A stretch of 64,000 nucleotides of DNA from a bacterium (GCA_021794205.1 JAJYRH010000003.1:62001-126000), one strand, 5' to 3'; shown: positions 1-8,497, numbered from the stretch's first letter. Translations and numbers: made by a program. Notes: a model not told the origin generated them from the letters alone.

Positions 1-413
1 TAACGGTCCGTGCCTTTTACAGCCGCTCCTACCGCATTGCGAACGACGGTATCGTTTCCATCTCCGGGCACCCATCGTACCACCTGCAGTTTACTGCGCG
101 CGACGGAAACGAAACGAAGCATCCGGTCACCGACATGTATGTCGATACGACGACGCACCTCGTCCGCGCGGTCGTTCTCGGTGGCGGCAAGCGCGGCTTC
201 TTTATGGGCGGCGGTGGATTCGGGCGCTTCGCCTTCGGGCATGTTGGCCCGTATTGGCTCGTAAAAAGCATTCACGTCGAGGGTACCGGGCATTTTTTCT
301 TCATGCACGGCGGCGGCGCGATCGATATGACGCTCCACCACTTCTCGTTTCCGAGTGCGGCTGCAGCTACCCCCGCACCGAGCCCGACGCCCGGTGCGGC
401 TTCACATATCTAA
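1..413 (+). CDS. C-terminal part of a secreted protein, possibly outer-membrane lipoprotein-sorting-like
   Basis: The reading frame is open from the window edge to a TAA at 411-413, so the N-terminus is missing. About 136 residues are visible. They contain a YRI-x-NDG-x-V-x-I-x-G-x-P-x-Y type stretch followed by T-x-x-V-T-D-M-Y-V-D-x-x-T, which resembles the beta-sandwich of LolA-like or lipoprotein-sorting proteins that follow a substrate chain. After that comes a glycine- and histidine-rich part (GGGGFG, HFFFMHGGG) and a low-complexity Pro/Ala/Thr tail. The stop lies 9 bases inside the convergent 3' end of the reductase gene at 402. The family assignment is weak; the presence of a real coding frame is better supported. 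Confidence 0.5.
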   Translation, partial: TVRAFYSRSYRIANDGIVSISGHPSYHLQFTARDGNETKHPVTDMYVDTTTHLVRAVVLGGGKRGFFMGGGGFGRFAFGHVGPYWLVKSIHVEGTGHFFFMHGGGAIDMTLHHFSFPSAAAATPAPSPTPGAASHI

Positions 414-1142
414 ACCGCCGTTGACGCTGTAGACCGCGCCGGTAATGTAGCTCGATTCGTCATCGAGGAGAAATTCGACGACGCGAGCGACTTCATCGGG
501 TTGGCCGAGCCGGCGCTGCGGAATTTTTTCGATCACCTTTGCGAGCGCAGCTTCGGGAATCGCGGCGACCATCTCGGTCTCGATAAATCCCGGGGCGACG
601 CAATTCACCGTGATGCCGCGCTGCGACATCTCGAGTGCGAGGCTCTTGCTGAAACCGAAGAGCCCGGCCTTCGATGCGGCATAGTTCGCTTGGCCGACGT
701 TTCCGGTCTCCCCGATCACCGAACTGATATTCACGATGCGTCCGAAGCCGCGCTCGATCATATGTTCGAGCACGGCCTTCGTCATGCAGAACGCTCCGTA
801 CAAATTGACGTTGAGAACGGCCTGCCAATCTTCGTGCGTCATCTTGCGCATCGTCTTATCGACGGTGATGCCCGCATTGTTGATGAGGTAGTCGACGTGG
901 CCGTACTTCGCAAGCACTTCCTCGACGACGCGCGAGCAATCGGCGGGATCGTCGACGCGCCCTTGCACGACGATAACGCTCGCTCCATCCGATAGCAGTT
1001 CGCTTTGCAAGCGCTCGGCGGTTTCACGCCCTTTGCTAAACCCCGCAGCGACCGTAATGCCGTTGCGCGCCAATCTGCGGGTGATGGCGGCCCCGATGCC
1101 GCGCGCGCCACCCGTAACCAAAGCAACCCGTTGGTTTGACAC
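402..1142 (-). CDS. fabG: 3-oxoacyl-ACP reductase / acetoacetyl-CoA reductase (FabG/PhaB-type SDR)
   Basis: NAD(P)H-dependent short-chain reductase of 246 residues, the normal length. The cofactor motif TGGARGIG is at residues 10-17, NNAG at 88-91, the catalytic Ser near 140 and Y154-x3-K158 (YAASK). The GTG at 1142 was chosen as start because GGAGGT sits 6 bases before it and it gives the standard N-terminus; a longer frame to 1244 would add 34 residues unlike the family. Family role: reduction of 3-ketoacyl-ACP in fatty acid synthesis. The C-terminus SVNGGLDM and the KMTHEDW segment resemble acetoacetyl-CoA reductase PhaB, so a role in polyhydroxyalkanoate synthesis is an alternative. No other fab or pha gene is nearby. 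Confidence 0.9.
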   Translation of the reverse strand: MSNQRVALVTGGARGIGAAITRRLARNGITVAAGFSKGRETAERLQSELLSDGASVIVVQGRVDDPADCSRVVEEVLAKYGHVDYLINNAGITVDKTMRKMTHEDWQAVLNVNLYGAFCMTKAVLEHMIERGFGRIVNISSVIGETGNVGQANYAASKAGLFGFSKSLALEMSQRGITVNCVAPGFIETEMVAAIPEAALAKVIEKIPQRRLGQPDEVARVVEFLLDDESSYITGAVYSVNGGLDM

Positions 1143-1289
1143 CCATCTACCTCCGAGGCGACGAAGTACGTGCCTGCTGGTTAGGCGCTCCCGTCTTGAA
1201 TCATGCGCGGCAAACCAAGCGAGGCTTTGGGGTATGCTCTTCACAACTTCTTCTCATCGGTTGCATGAAACGGCAGTACCATCGATAGC

Positions 1290-2372
1290 ATGGAAGCAGC
1301 GGCCGCACACCTCTACGATGATGCCCCTCGTGTGATCATTTGGGAGATGACGCGCGCCTGCGCGCTCGCCTGCCGCCATTGCCGAGCCGAGGCGATCCCG
1401 CACCGCAATCCCGAAGAGTTGAGCACCACCGAGGCGTTCGCGCTCGTCGATTCCATCGCGCGCTGTGGAAACCCGATCGTCGTTTTCACCGGCGGCGATC
1501 CCCTCATGCGTGACGACATCTATAAAATCATCGAACACGCCACCGAACGCGGCCTGCGCATCGCCGTCTCGCCGAGTGCGACCGGGCGCCTGCGCGATAG
1601 CTCGTTGCTCGAACTCGCCCGCGCCGGCTGCGAGCGCATCAGCTTGAGCCTCGATGCCGCCGATGCGGAGGTGCACGATGCATTCCGCGGCGTCAAAGGT
1701 TCGTTCGAACGCACGCTCGCCGGCTACCGCTCGGCGCGCGAGCACGGGATCTCCGTGCAGATCAACACGACGATCGCGCGCTTCAACCATCTCGATGTCG
1801 ACCGTATCGCCGAGATGCTCGCCGAGCTCGATATCGCACTGTGGAGCGTCTTCTTCCTCGTTCCGACGGGGCGCGCCGAACGCTCCGAAGTGCTCGATGC
1901 CGCCGAGACCGAAGAGGTTTTTCGCAAGCTCTACCGTCTCGAATCGCGGCTGCCATTCGGCATTAAAACCACCGAAGCGCCGCACTATCGCCGCTATCGG
2001 TCGCAGCGCATCGCCTCGATGCCTCCGCGCGAACGTCCCACGACGATCGAGCCGCCGTGGCAGCGCGTGCCCGCCGTCGGCGATGGGAAAGGCTTCGTCT
2101 TTATCTCGCATATCGGCGAGATCTCGCCGAGCGGATTTCTGCCCTACGTCTGCGGGAACGTGCGCGATGCCGACCTCCTCGATGTCTACCGAAACCACCC
2201 GGTGATGCAGCGTCTGCGCCGCCCCGAAACCTTCGACGGCAAATGCGGCGTCTGCGAATTCCGCGAACTCTGCGGTGGTTCGCGCTCGCGCGCCTATACG
2301 ATGACCGGCGATGCCTTCGCCGCCGAACCGACCTGCGTGCACAAGCCCATCGCGATCGCCGAAGCAGTCTAG
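1290..2372 (+). CDS. Radical SAM/SPASM domain protein
   Basis: A 360-residue radical SAM enzyme. The [4Fe-4S]-SAM motif C-x3-C-x2-C is at residues 24-31 (CALACRHC), followed by the glycine-rich FTGGDPL motif. The C-terminal 90 residues carry a SPASM/twitch-like cysteine set (YVCGN, then CGVCEFRELCGG), expected to hold auxiliary iron-sulfur clusters. The general look is that of the NirJ/AhbD/PqqE group and of the radical SAM/SPASM subgroup with no fixed substrate; members modify tetrapyrroles or peptides. No short precursor peptide gene was seen immediately beside it. It is divergent from the reductase gene with a 147-base gap and convergent with the next SDR. No clear Shine-Dalgarno precedes the ATG at 1290, so the start is uncertain by a few codons. 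Confidence 0.85.
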   Translation: MEAAAAHLYDDAPRVIIWEMTRACALACRHCRAEAIPHRNPEELSTTEAFALVDSIARCGNPIVVFTGGDPLMRDDIYKIIEHATERGLRIAVSPSATGRLRDSSLLELARAGCERISLSLDAADAEVHDAFRGVKGSFERTLAGYRSAREHGISVQINTTIARFNHLDVDRIAEMLAELDIALWSVFFLVPTGRAERSEVLDAAETEEVFRKLYRLESRLPFGIKTTEAPHYRRYRSQRIASMPPRERPTTIEPPWQRVPAVGDGKGFVFISHIGEISPSGFLPYVCGNVRDADLLDVYRNHPVMQRLRRPETFDGKCGVCEFRELCGGSRSRAYTMTGDAFAAEPTCVHKPIAIAEAV

Positions 2373-2379
2373 GAAGCGT

Positions 2380-3240
2380 TCAGTGTTTCAACGCGGCGGC
2401 GATCAACCGGTCGCGCAGTCGCGCCGGCAGGAGCGCGACGATCGATTGCATCCGCGCCTGGCGGCCGATGACGTAGCGCTCGCGGGGGCGCGGCGCGTGC
2501 AGCGCGGCGATGACGGCGTCGGCGATGACCGTTGGATGCAAACCATGTCGTTCCTCGGCTTTGGTCTGCGCGAGCATCGCTTGGATCTCTTTCCCATACT
2601 GTGCGAGAGCTTCGGCGGGAAGTTGCTCGATCGCGTGCTCGGCGCCGGCGCGCCCCTTCGCCCAGATCGGCGTTTTGACGGCGGCGAATTCGAAGAGCGA
2701 GACGGCGATGCCGTGCGGGTGCAACTCCTGGCGTAACGCGTCGACGAGAATGGCGAGCGCGGCCTTCGAGGCTCCGTAGGGGCCGACCAAGGGAACGCCC
2801 ATGCGCCCGGCGATCGAGCCGATAAAGAATGCGCGGCCACGGCTCGCACGCAGTTGTGGGAGCAGCGACTGCGTGAGCGCGATCGGCGCGAAGGTGTTGA
2901 TTTCGAATTGTTCGACCAGCCGCGCGATCGGCAAATATTCCAGCGGTCCACCGACGGCGATGCCGGCGTTGTTCACTACCGCTCGCAGCGGCTGTGCGCA
3001 CTGCGCGACGCTCTGTGCGGCGCGCGCGCGATCGGCGGCAATCGTGACGTCGAGCGAAATGGGCCGGAGGTTTGGGTGCTCGTCGACGAGCCGTTCGCGG
3101 TCGCTCTCTTTGCGAACGCCCGCAAACACAAGATAGCCTTCCGCTGCGAGGCGGAGCGCAAGCGCGTGCCCGATGCCGCTCGATGCACCGGTAACGACGA
3201 CCGCGCCGCGCGTCGCTTCGCTTACGACTTCGGTTTCCAA
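2380..3240 (-). CDS. Classical short-chain dehydrogenase/reductase
   Basis: SDR oxidoreductase with cofactor motif TGASSGIG near the N-terminus, NNAG in the middle, a catalytic Ser (IGSIAG) and Y-x3-K (YGASK). About 286 residues if it begins at TTG 3240. The C-terminal third is longer than in FabG, with LHPHGI-x-V-x-L followed by a variable region, as in retinol/17-beta-type SDRs. Its start lies inside the end of the upstream DUF1761 gene (stop at 3222-3224), which suggests translational coupling; no ATG or GTG occurs at the expected place, so TTG 3240 is the best guess. Substrate unknown. Confidence 0.8.
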   Translation of the reverse strand: METEVVSEATRGAVVVTGASSGIGHALALRLAAEGYLVFAGVRKESDRERLVDEHPNLRPISLDVTIAADRARAAQSVAQCAQPLRAVVNNAGIAVGGPLEYLPIARLVEQFEINTFAPIALTQSLLPQLRASRGRAFFIGSIAGRMGVPLVGPYGASKAALAILVDALRQELHPHGIAVSLFEFAAVKTPIWAKGRAGAEHAIEQLPAEALAQYGKEIQAMLAQTKAEERHGLHPTVIADAVIAALHAPRPRERYVIGRQARMQSIVALLPARLRDRLIAAALKH

Positions 3241-3620
3241 GCGCCGAGAATCGCGCCTTGCAGGGCCATCCCGATGGCGACGAAGCCGACGTTGATCCAC
3301 CCGAGTTCCGCACCGCGCATTTCGAACGCGTACGTCATCCAGGTCATCGAGCCGAAGATCAAGAGCCCGAGCGAGAGCCCGATAAAGGCGCCGCGTCCGG
3401 CGCTATAATCCCCGCGCCACGAGAGCACGCGCGCGACGGCATAGGCGAGGAAGAACGACATCACTACCGCGACGATATAGGCATAGACGCTCGTCGAACT
3501 CTGCCCCGCCGCGACGCCCATGGCGTTGCGCCAGGCCGGGCTGAGCACGTTGTACCAGAGGCCTCCGAAGAGGAAGAAGATCACCGTTGCGACCAAGATC
3601 GCGGGCCAATTTACACGCAT
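3222..3620 (-). CDS. DUF1761 family membrane protein
   Basis: A 132-residue protein with four predicted membrane segments: WPAILVATVIFFLFGGLWY, a second around YIVAVVMSFFLAYAVA, a third AFIGLSLGLLIFGSM, and a last one near VGFVAIGMALQGAILGAW. The motif FGGLWY-x3-SPAW and the WINVGF region match DUF1761, whose function is unknown. The ATG at 3620 is preceded by AAGGAG at 7 bases. That Shine-Dalgarno lies in the arm of a strong hairpin (see the regulatory feature), so translation may be controlled by structure. It sits 80 bases downstream of pnp on the same strand and overlaps the SDR that follows. Confidence 0.8.
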   Translation of the reverse strand: MRVNWPAILVATVIFFLFGGLWYNVLSPAWRNAMGVAAGQSSTSVYAYIVAVVMSFFLAYAVARVLSWRGDYSAGRGAFIGLSLGLLIFGSMTWMTYAFEMRGAELGWINVGFVAIGMALQGAILGAWKPKS

Positions 3621-3648
3621 GGGAGGGCTCCTTGCCAGGAGTCCTCCC
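3621..3648 (-). promoter_or_regulatory. Hairpin that hides the ribosome binding site of the DUF1761 gene
   Basis: On the minus-strand RNA, GGGAGG-A-CUCCU pairs with AGGAG-C-CCUCCC around a 4-base GGCA loop, one A-C mismatch in 11 pairs. The arm nearest the gene contains the AAGGAG ribosome binding site and ends directly at the AUG at 3620. No U-run follows, so it is not an ordinary terminator for pnp. Cold-shock or attenuation control is inference. Confidence 0.55.
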
Positions 3649-3703
3649 ATTTTCCTCTACGGCGCTCGTTTTGGGCGACGCCGAAGCGTTGTGTTACTCG
3701 GCG

Positions 3704-6034
3704 TTACTCGCGGCCCGGGCGTCGACGGCGCGGGCGCTGCGGCAACCCGCCTTCGTCGGCACTCGGTGCCTCGCTCGCGCGAGGCGGTGCTTCGCTGGAG
3801 CGCGGTGCGTCGTGCGAACGCGGGGGACCGCTATGCTGCGAACGCTCGCGGAAGCCGCCGCCGCCGCGCGGCCCGCCGCCACCACCGCGGTGTCCACGAT
3901 CGTCGCCGCCATCTTCGCCGCCGGGAAGCAGCGCTTTACGCGAGAGATTGATGCGCCCTTGCGCGTCGATCTCGACGATCTTCACCTCGATTTGGTCGCC
4001 GACGTTCACGACGTCCTCGACCGCTTCGACGCGTTTGGTATCGAGTTTGCTGATGTGCACCAGCCCCTCTTTACCAGGGAGAATCTGCACGAACGCACCG
4101 ATGGGAATGATGCGCGTGACGGTGCCGGTGTAGACTTCGCCGACCTTCGCCACCTTGACGATCGATTCGACGATCTCGCGCGCCTTCTCACCGGATTCGC
4201 CGTCGAGCGAGGTGATGAAGACGTTGCCGTCGTCCTGAATGTCGATCTTCTCGACGCCGGTATCGGCGATGATTTTGTTGATCACCTTGCCTCCCGGTCC
4301 GATGACGTCTTTAATGCGCGCCGGATCGATCTTCACCGTAATCATTCGCGGTGCGTACGAAGAGAGTTCGGTGCGCGGTGCCGGGATGGTCTCGATGAGT
4401 TTGTCGATGATGAAGTGGCGCGATTTCTTCGCGGCCTTCATCGCTTCGCGCATGATGGCGATGGTGATGCCCTGCACCTTGATGTCCATCTGGATTGCGG
4501 TGATGCCTTTTTTGGTGCCCGCAACTTTGAAGTCCATCTCGCCGAGCGCATCTTCGAGGCCTTGGATATCGGTGAGAACCGCGTAATCCTTACCCTTGAG
4601 GATGAGCCCCATCGCGACGCCCGCGACGTGCGCTTTGATCGGCACGCCGGCATCCATCAGCGCGAGCGTCGATCCGCAGACCGAAGCCATCGACGAGGAG
4701 CCGTTCGATTCGAGCACTTCGCTCATCAAACGCATCGTGTACGGAAACTCTTCCTTCGGCGGAAGAACCGGAAGCAACGCGCGCTCCGCGAGCGCTCCGT
4801 GGCCGATCTCGCGACGGCCGGGGCCGCGCATCGGGCGGGTTTCGCCGACCGAGAACGGGGGGAAGTTGTAGAAGTGCATGTAGCGCTTGTCTTCGAGCGC
4901 GACGATGCCGTCGAGCCGCTGCGCGTCGCTCGTCGATCCGAGCGTCGCCGCGGTGAAGACCTGCGTTTGGCCGCGCGTGAAGACGCCCGAACCATGAACG
5001 CGGGGCACGTAATGGACCTTCGACCAGATCGGACGAATTTCGTCGGGCTTACGGCCGTCGGGGCGAATCTTTTCGTCGACCACCATGGTGCGCAGTTCGT
5101 CTTCTTCCATCATTTTGATGATCTTGCCGAACTCTTTTGCACCGGCAGGCGTTTCGAGCAGCGCTTTAACCGCTTCGTCTTTCTTGGTGCAACGTTCGAT
5201 CGCGCTCTCGACGCTCAGCGTCGCGAATGCGGCTTCGCGCTCGCCCTTTTCGATGACGCGCATCGCTTTGGCGACATCTTTGGCGAACGCTTTGCGCATC
5301 CACTTTTCGAGGTCGGCATTCGGCGTCTGCACCGGGAAGGCGCGTTTCTTCTTGCCGACTTTTTTCGCGAGCGAATCGATCGCCTTGACGATTTTCTTGA
5401 TCTCTTTGTGAGCGAATTCAACCGCACCGAGGAAATCGTCTTCCGAGATTTCGTCGCCGCCGCCTTCGACCATCATCACGGCGTCGGCGGTGCCGGCGAT
5501 AACGATATCCATGCCGCCGGTAACGTACTGCGGCAACGTCGGATTGCAGAGATATTCGCCGTTCTCGTCGCGGCCGACGCGCACGGCGGCAACGGTTTTA
5601 TCGAACGGAATATCGGAGAACGCGAGCGCCGCGCCGGCGGCACAGACGCCGATGACGTCGGCGTCGAGTTCGGGATCGACCGAGAGCACCGTCGCAACGA
5701 TCTGTACGTCGTTGCGGAAGCCGTCGGGAAAGAGCGGGCGGATCGGGCGATCGATCTGGCGCGAGCTGAGCACGGCGTGCTCGGGCGGGCGCCCTTCGCG
5801 CTTGATGTATCCGCCGGGGATTTTGCCTGCCGCGTACATCTTCTCTTCGAAGTCGCAGGTCAGGGGGAAAAAGTCGATGCCTTCGCGGGGTTTGGCGGAG
5901 GCGGTGACGGCGCAGAGCACGACGTTTTGGTCGCCATAACGAACCAGGGCCGAACCGTTTGCCTGCTTGGCAAGTTCGCCGGTTTCGATGACCATCGTGC
6001 GCCCGCCGATCTCGAGTGAGATGCTTTCGGGCAC
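3704..6034 (-). CDS. pnp: Polyribonucleotide nucleotidyltransferase (PNPase)
   Basis: Phosphorolytic 3'-5' exoribonuclease of the RNA degradation machinery, 776 residues. Two RNase PH domains are present: the first with IPGGYIKREGRP and RQIDRPIRPLFP, the second with IRPDGR and RGQTQV plus the FPPFSVGE segment; an alpha-helical linker separates them. A KH domain (IGPGGKVINKI) and an S1 domain (GTVTRIIPIGAFV) follow. The last 70 residues form a Gly/Arg/Ser/Pro-rich tail ending RPRRRRPGRE, probably disordered and RNA-binding; such tails vary between lineages. The start is GTG at 6034 with AAGGAG 5 bases before it. rpsO, usually next to pnp, lies about 13 kb away in this window. Confidence 0.98.
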   Translation of the reverse strand: MPESISLEIGGRTMVIETGELAKQANGSALVRYGDQNVVLCAVTASAKPREGIDFFPLTCDFEEKMYAAGKIPGGYIKREGRPPEHAVLSSRQIDRPIRPLFPDGFRNDVQIVATVLSVDPELDADVIGVCAAGAALAFSDIPFDKTVAAVRVGRDENGEYLCNPTLPQYVTGGMDIVIAGTADAVMMVEGGGDEISEDDFLGAVEFAHKEIKKIVKAIDSLAKKVGKKKRAFPVQTPNADLEKWMRKAFAKDVAKAMRVIEKGEREAAFATLSVESAIERCTKKDEAVKALLETPAGAKEFGKIIKMMEEDELRTMVVDEKIRPDGRKPDEIRPIWSKVHYVPRVHGSGVFTRGQTQVFTAATLGSTSDAQRLDGIVALEDKRYMHFYNFPPFSVGETRPMRGPGRREIGHGALAERALLPVLPPKEEFPYTMRLMSEVLESNGSSSMASVCGSTLALMDAGVPIKAHVAGVAMGLILKGKDYAVLTDIQGLEDALGEMDFKVAGTKKGITAIQMDIKVQGITIAIMREAMKAAKKSRHFIIDKLIETIPAPRTELSSYAPRMITVKIDPARIKDVIGPGGKVINKIIADTGVEKIDIQDDGNVFITSLDGESGEKAREIVESIVKVAKVGEVYTGTVTRIIPIGAFVQILPGKEGLVHISKLDTKRVEAVEDVVNVGDQIEVKIVEIDAQGRINLSRKALLPGGEDGGDDRGHRGGGGGPRGGGGFRERSQHSGPPRSHDAPRSSEAPPRASEAPSADEGGLPQRPRRRRPGRE

Positions 6035-6340
6035 GGGGACTCCTTACATAAGGGTGTTTTGTTTATTCTTCTATTGAACCGCTCGTGCTTCGGTGGCGGG
6101 CCGAGATACCCCTATGGGACCCGCGCGGAGCGGCTCTTCAAGCGATTCGATTGCTTCCAGGTCGCCGACATCTGCTGCCTCAGGAGTGAGCGGTCGAATG
6201 GTACGCAAGAAATGTGTCCTTAATGTAAAGGGCCCCCCCCCCCCCCCCCCACGGAAGGAGAGGCTCGGCGCGTCCGTCACTCCCGGTCGCTCGATGTGTA
6301 GAGACGCGGTCGCTTACTATTTTCCTAACATGGAGGCTTT
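6035..6340. other. Divergent intergenic region between pnp and the CHAP-like lipoprotein gene
   Basis: 306 bases with no gene that I can support; the short frames here run through the C-tract and look accidental. It should hold promoters for both neighbours. A TACTAT hexamer at 6315-6320 is a possible -10 box for the plus-strand gene, but no good -35 box was found. The region also contains an 18-base C homopolymer, listed separately. Confidence 0.6.
6233..6250 (+). repeat. 18-base C homopolymer
   Basis: An unbroken run of 18 C (G on the minus strand) lies about 90 bases before the start of the lipoprotein gene and about 200 bases before pnp. Homopolymers of this length slip readily during replication and, in promoter regions, can give phase variation. 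It may also be an assembly length error. Confidence 0.9.
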
Positions 6341-7174
6341 TTGACTTTTTCAAACCTACGTCGTGCCTTTTTTGTCGCGGCGATCGCTTCCGTAGCACTC
6401 GCGGGCTGCGCCGACAGCGGTCCCGGTACCGACCCATCCGTGCCCTACGCCAGCGTTGCATTCGCGACGCCGACTCCTGGCTCGATCACCAAGGCCAGGC
6501 CCGATTTCGTTTCCAATCCAAACGCGTACTGCCCGGCTGGTACCTACGCTGCTGGCCAGGCCCAGGTCCAACTTCCCGACAATGGCGGCCTCATAATCAC
6601 CATTACGTGCGACTACGATAACGGTGGCGGTTACATCTATATCCCCGTTCCTCCCACCGGCGGTGGGGGCGGAACCGGCGGAATACCGTGTTCAGCGATC
6701 CCTGGCTCCACTTGCCCGCATCCGCAAATTTCCAGTAAGGTCTACCTAAAGCAAATTGCCAACGCCGCATACGCATTCTCACATCCTCCGCATGACACGC
6801 GAGGCCTGTATGGTGCATCCACCGGCAACGAATGCGTTGCCGCCGTGCAACAAGTTCTTAAAATTGCGGGGCTAGCTCAGATTTCGTTTGACGGTCAAAT
6901 CGTCACCAACGTAGGAACGTTTATGAACCTCCTTCCCGATAACGGCTATACGCGAGAGTCAACTCCTCAAGCCGGGGACATCGTGATTCTTGAGTCTGCG
7001 CATGGCGTCGGGTGGCATGCCGGCATTATGCTGACGAACACCGAGATGATCTCGAACGGAAGCCTTGAAGGACAGTTCATCTGGTCAGGAACACCAGAGG
7101 AAGAACAAGTAATCGATGCGCAAGACAACAAGTATCAACCGGGAACGCCCGTTTTTTTCGCTCACAACCCGTGA
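6341..7174 (+). CDS. Secreted lipoprotein with a CHAP-like cysteine peptidase/amidase domain
   Basis: 277 residues. A lipoprotein signal (lipobox LAGC, Cys23) is followed by a Pro/Thr/Gly-rich spacer with a GGGGGTGG stretch, then a domain of about 140 residues. That domain has GNEC with Cys165 at the start of a helix and GDIVILE...GVGWHAGI with His226, the Cys-then-His layout of CHAP/NlpC-type cell-wall amidases. The role in peptidoglycan cleavage is inference; the fold is divergent. The start is TTG 6341, with GGAGG 4 bases upstream. The next secreted gene begins 16 bases later, so the two are probably co-transcribed. Composition is less GC-rich than the flanks. Confidence 0.75.
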   Translation: MTFSNLRRAFFVAAIASVALAGCADSGPGTDPSVPYASVAFATPTPGSITKARPDFVSNPNAYCPAGTYAAGQAQVQLPDNGGLIITITCDYDNGGGYIYIPVPPTGGGGGTGGIPCSAIPGSTCPHPQISSKVYLKQIANAAYAFSHPPHDTRGLYGASTGNECVAAVQQVLKIAGLAQISFDGQIVTNVGTFMNLLPDNGYTRESTPQAGDIVILESAHGVGWHAGIMLTNTEMISNGSLEGQFIWSGTPEEEQVIDAQDNKYQPGTPVFFAHNP

Positions 7175-7190
7175 TTTAGGAATATCATAA

Positions 7191-7748
7191 ATGAAAAACT
7201 ACAGATTCGTACAAAATATCATTTGCGGCGTAACCACGTTCCTCATGTTTGCGAACTTCACGCTTGGGCCTAAACGAGTTGATGCAGCGCCCGTCATGCG
7301 GAATGCAAGGTTTGTCGCAACAGCGGCGCTTGTACCCACTGCGATACCCACGCCGACACCGCCAACCGCCACTGACCTCGCGTCCTTTGCCAGTCTCATC
7401 GACGCCTTGTACCCTCGGCAGCCAGCGGCCGTTGGGAATATGTTCACTATTACGAACGTCACCATCGTTCATCAATACGCTGTGGTCTATTGGGATCAAA
7501 TTCATCGCGTAGGAGAGGGTGCTGTCGGAGGCGACCTCCTTGCAGAAAAAACTTTGCATGGATGGGAGACGCTTAACCACGACCATGGAATATATGCTAT
7601 CGGCGATCTTCTATATGTTGCGCCGCAAATGGGTATGGCGACTGCTACGGCACTCGCTCAGATAAGGCAAAATTCCGCCATTCCCTACCACTGCGGCGCA
7701 AATGGTGTCTGCACGCAGAGCAATCCGCGCAGCACGCCGCCCAAATAA
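7191..7748 (+). CDS. Secreted protein of unknown function, partner of the CHAP-like lipoprotein
   Basis: 185 residues, not recognised. It has a signal-type N-terminus (MKNYR, then a hydrophobic stretch to about residue 25, ending near VDAAP), a Thr/Pro linker (PTPTPPTAT), and a compact domain with VHQYAVVYWDQ, GGDLLAEK, GWETLNHDHG and a single pair of cysteines near the C-terminus (HCGANGVC). The aromatic and His/Asp-rich core suggests an exported beta-rich domain. It lies 16 bases after the lipoprotein and is followed by a terminator, so the two form a short operon. An accessory or immunity-type role is possible but only inferred. Confidence 0.65.
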   Translation: MKNYRFVQNIICGVTTFLMFANFTLGPKRVDAAPVMRNARFVATAALVPTAIPTPTPPTATDLASFASLIDALYPRQPAAVGNMFTITNVTIVHQYAVVYWDQIHRVGEGAVGGDLLAEKTLHGWETLNHDHGIYAIGDLLYVAPQMGMATATALAQIRQNSAIPYHCGANGVCTQSNPRSTPPK

Positions 7749-7764
7749 CCTCCGGTCGCGTCGA

Positions 7765-7793
7765 GAGAACCCGAGGGCTTTTCGCGGGTTCTC
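7765..7793 (+). terminator. Rho-independent-like terminator of the lipoprotein operon
   Basis: GAGAACCCG (7765-7773) pairs with CGGGTTCTC (7785-7793) around an 11-base loop, followed by CTTCATT. It lies 17 bases past the stop of the second secreted gene. The T-run is weak. Confidence 0.6.
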
Positions 7794-7993
7794 CTTCATT
7801 CGTGGCGCCCGAGTTGGCCTAGAAAGACCACCAGGCTTCCGGAAATTTTGAAATCGCTTACGACTATAAAACCTATGGATGGCAGGAGTATATTCACTTT
7901 CGATGCGCTAATGCAAATTGCGTCGAAAGTGCTCCCGCCTCCATATAATGTGATGGCTTCAGCGACAAACACCATCAAAATGGATGCATCAAA
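7794..7993 (+). other. Degraded coding sequence ahead of the next secreted gene
   Basis: No intact gene. Two frames give protein-like stretches: 7823-7948 in the frame of the following gene (containing EIAYDYKTYGWQEY and two cysteines, ended by a TAA) and a TTG-started frame 7848-8060 ending GWAAYLRPYW. This looks like the remains of one or two exported proteins after frameshifts or stops, but neither matches a family I know. Confidence 0.35.
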
Positions 7994-8497
7994 ATGCTAC
8001 GCGATCGATTGGAACGGCAACCGTCCAGGGTGGGCCGCGTATCTGCGGCCCTACTGGTAATCTCCGTGTTGTTTTTGTCCGGGAGAGGAGATGCGAAAAC
8101 CCTATGCTACGCTCCGCGGAAAGTAGGCGGATGGATTGGTGGTTCAGGGGATCAGGTCACCAACGAAATCAAAACAACCGAGGTGGTGACGAACTCCGGC
8201 GATGCAAATGTTCTTGGATGGTTGTTTCAACTTGCAAATGGGCGATGGTATTTCCAGCTGGCTCTCAAATATGAAATAACGACGAAAACTGGTCGATCAT
8301 CCGTTTCTACATTCAGGATGGACGACCGGATCCGGGGTGGTATCGCGTTGCGAATTTCATCGCCCACGACGGTGCAGATTTTAGAGGCTATGCACCGCTA
8401 CCTCGCATCGATAGGTAAGAAAGAATCCGCTCTTCCAGCGTCATGGAGAACCGTTATGACCGGGAAGGCACGAATGGCGATTGGTTCATGTAAGTAA
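7994..8497 (+). CDS. Putative exported protein, unknown function
   Basis: 167 residues, unrecognised. A hydrophobic segment (SAALLVISVLFLSG) ends near residue 31 and is followed by GDAKT, a plausible signal peptidase site. The mature part has KVGGWIGGSGD, WLFQLANGRWYFQLAL and a basic C-terminus with one more cysteine. No Shine-Dalgarno precedes ATG 7994; GTG 8030 is an alternative start that places the signal peptide at the N-terminus. The same frame upstream holds a protein-like stretch interrupted by a stop, so this gene may be truncated. Confidence 0.5.
   Translation: MLRDRLERQPSRVGRVSAALLVISVLFLSGRGDAKTLCYAPRKVGGWIGGSGDQVTNEIKTTEVVTNSGDANVLGWLFQLANGRWYFQLALKYEITTKTGRSSVSTFRMDDRIRGGIALRISSPTTVQILEAMHRYLASIGKKESALPASWRTVMTGKARMAIGSCK

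Noticed and set aside
3587-6019. An 810-codon open frame on the plus strand opposite pnp
   Set aside because: It is a GC-rich mirror frame; the minus strand encodes a complete PNPase.
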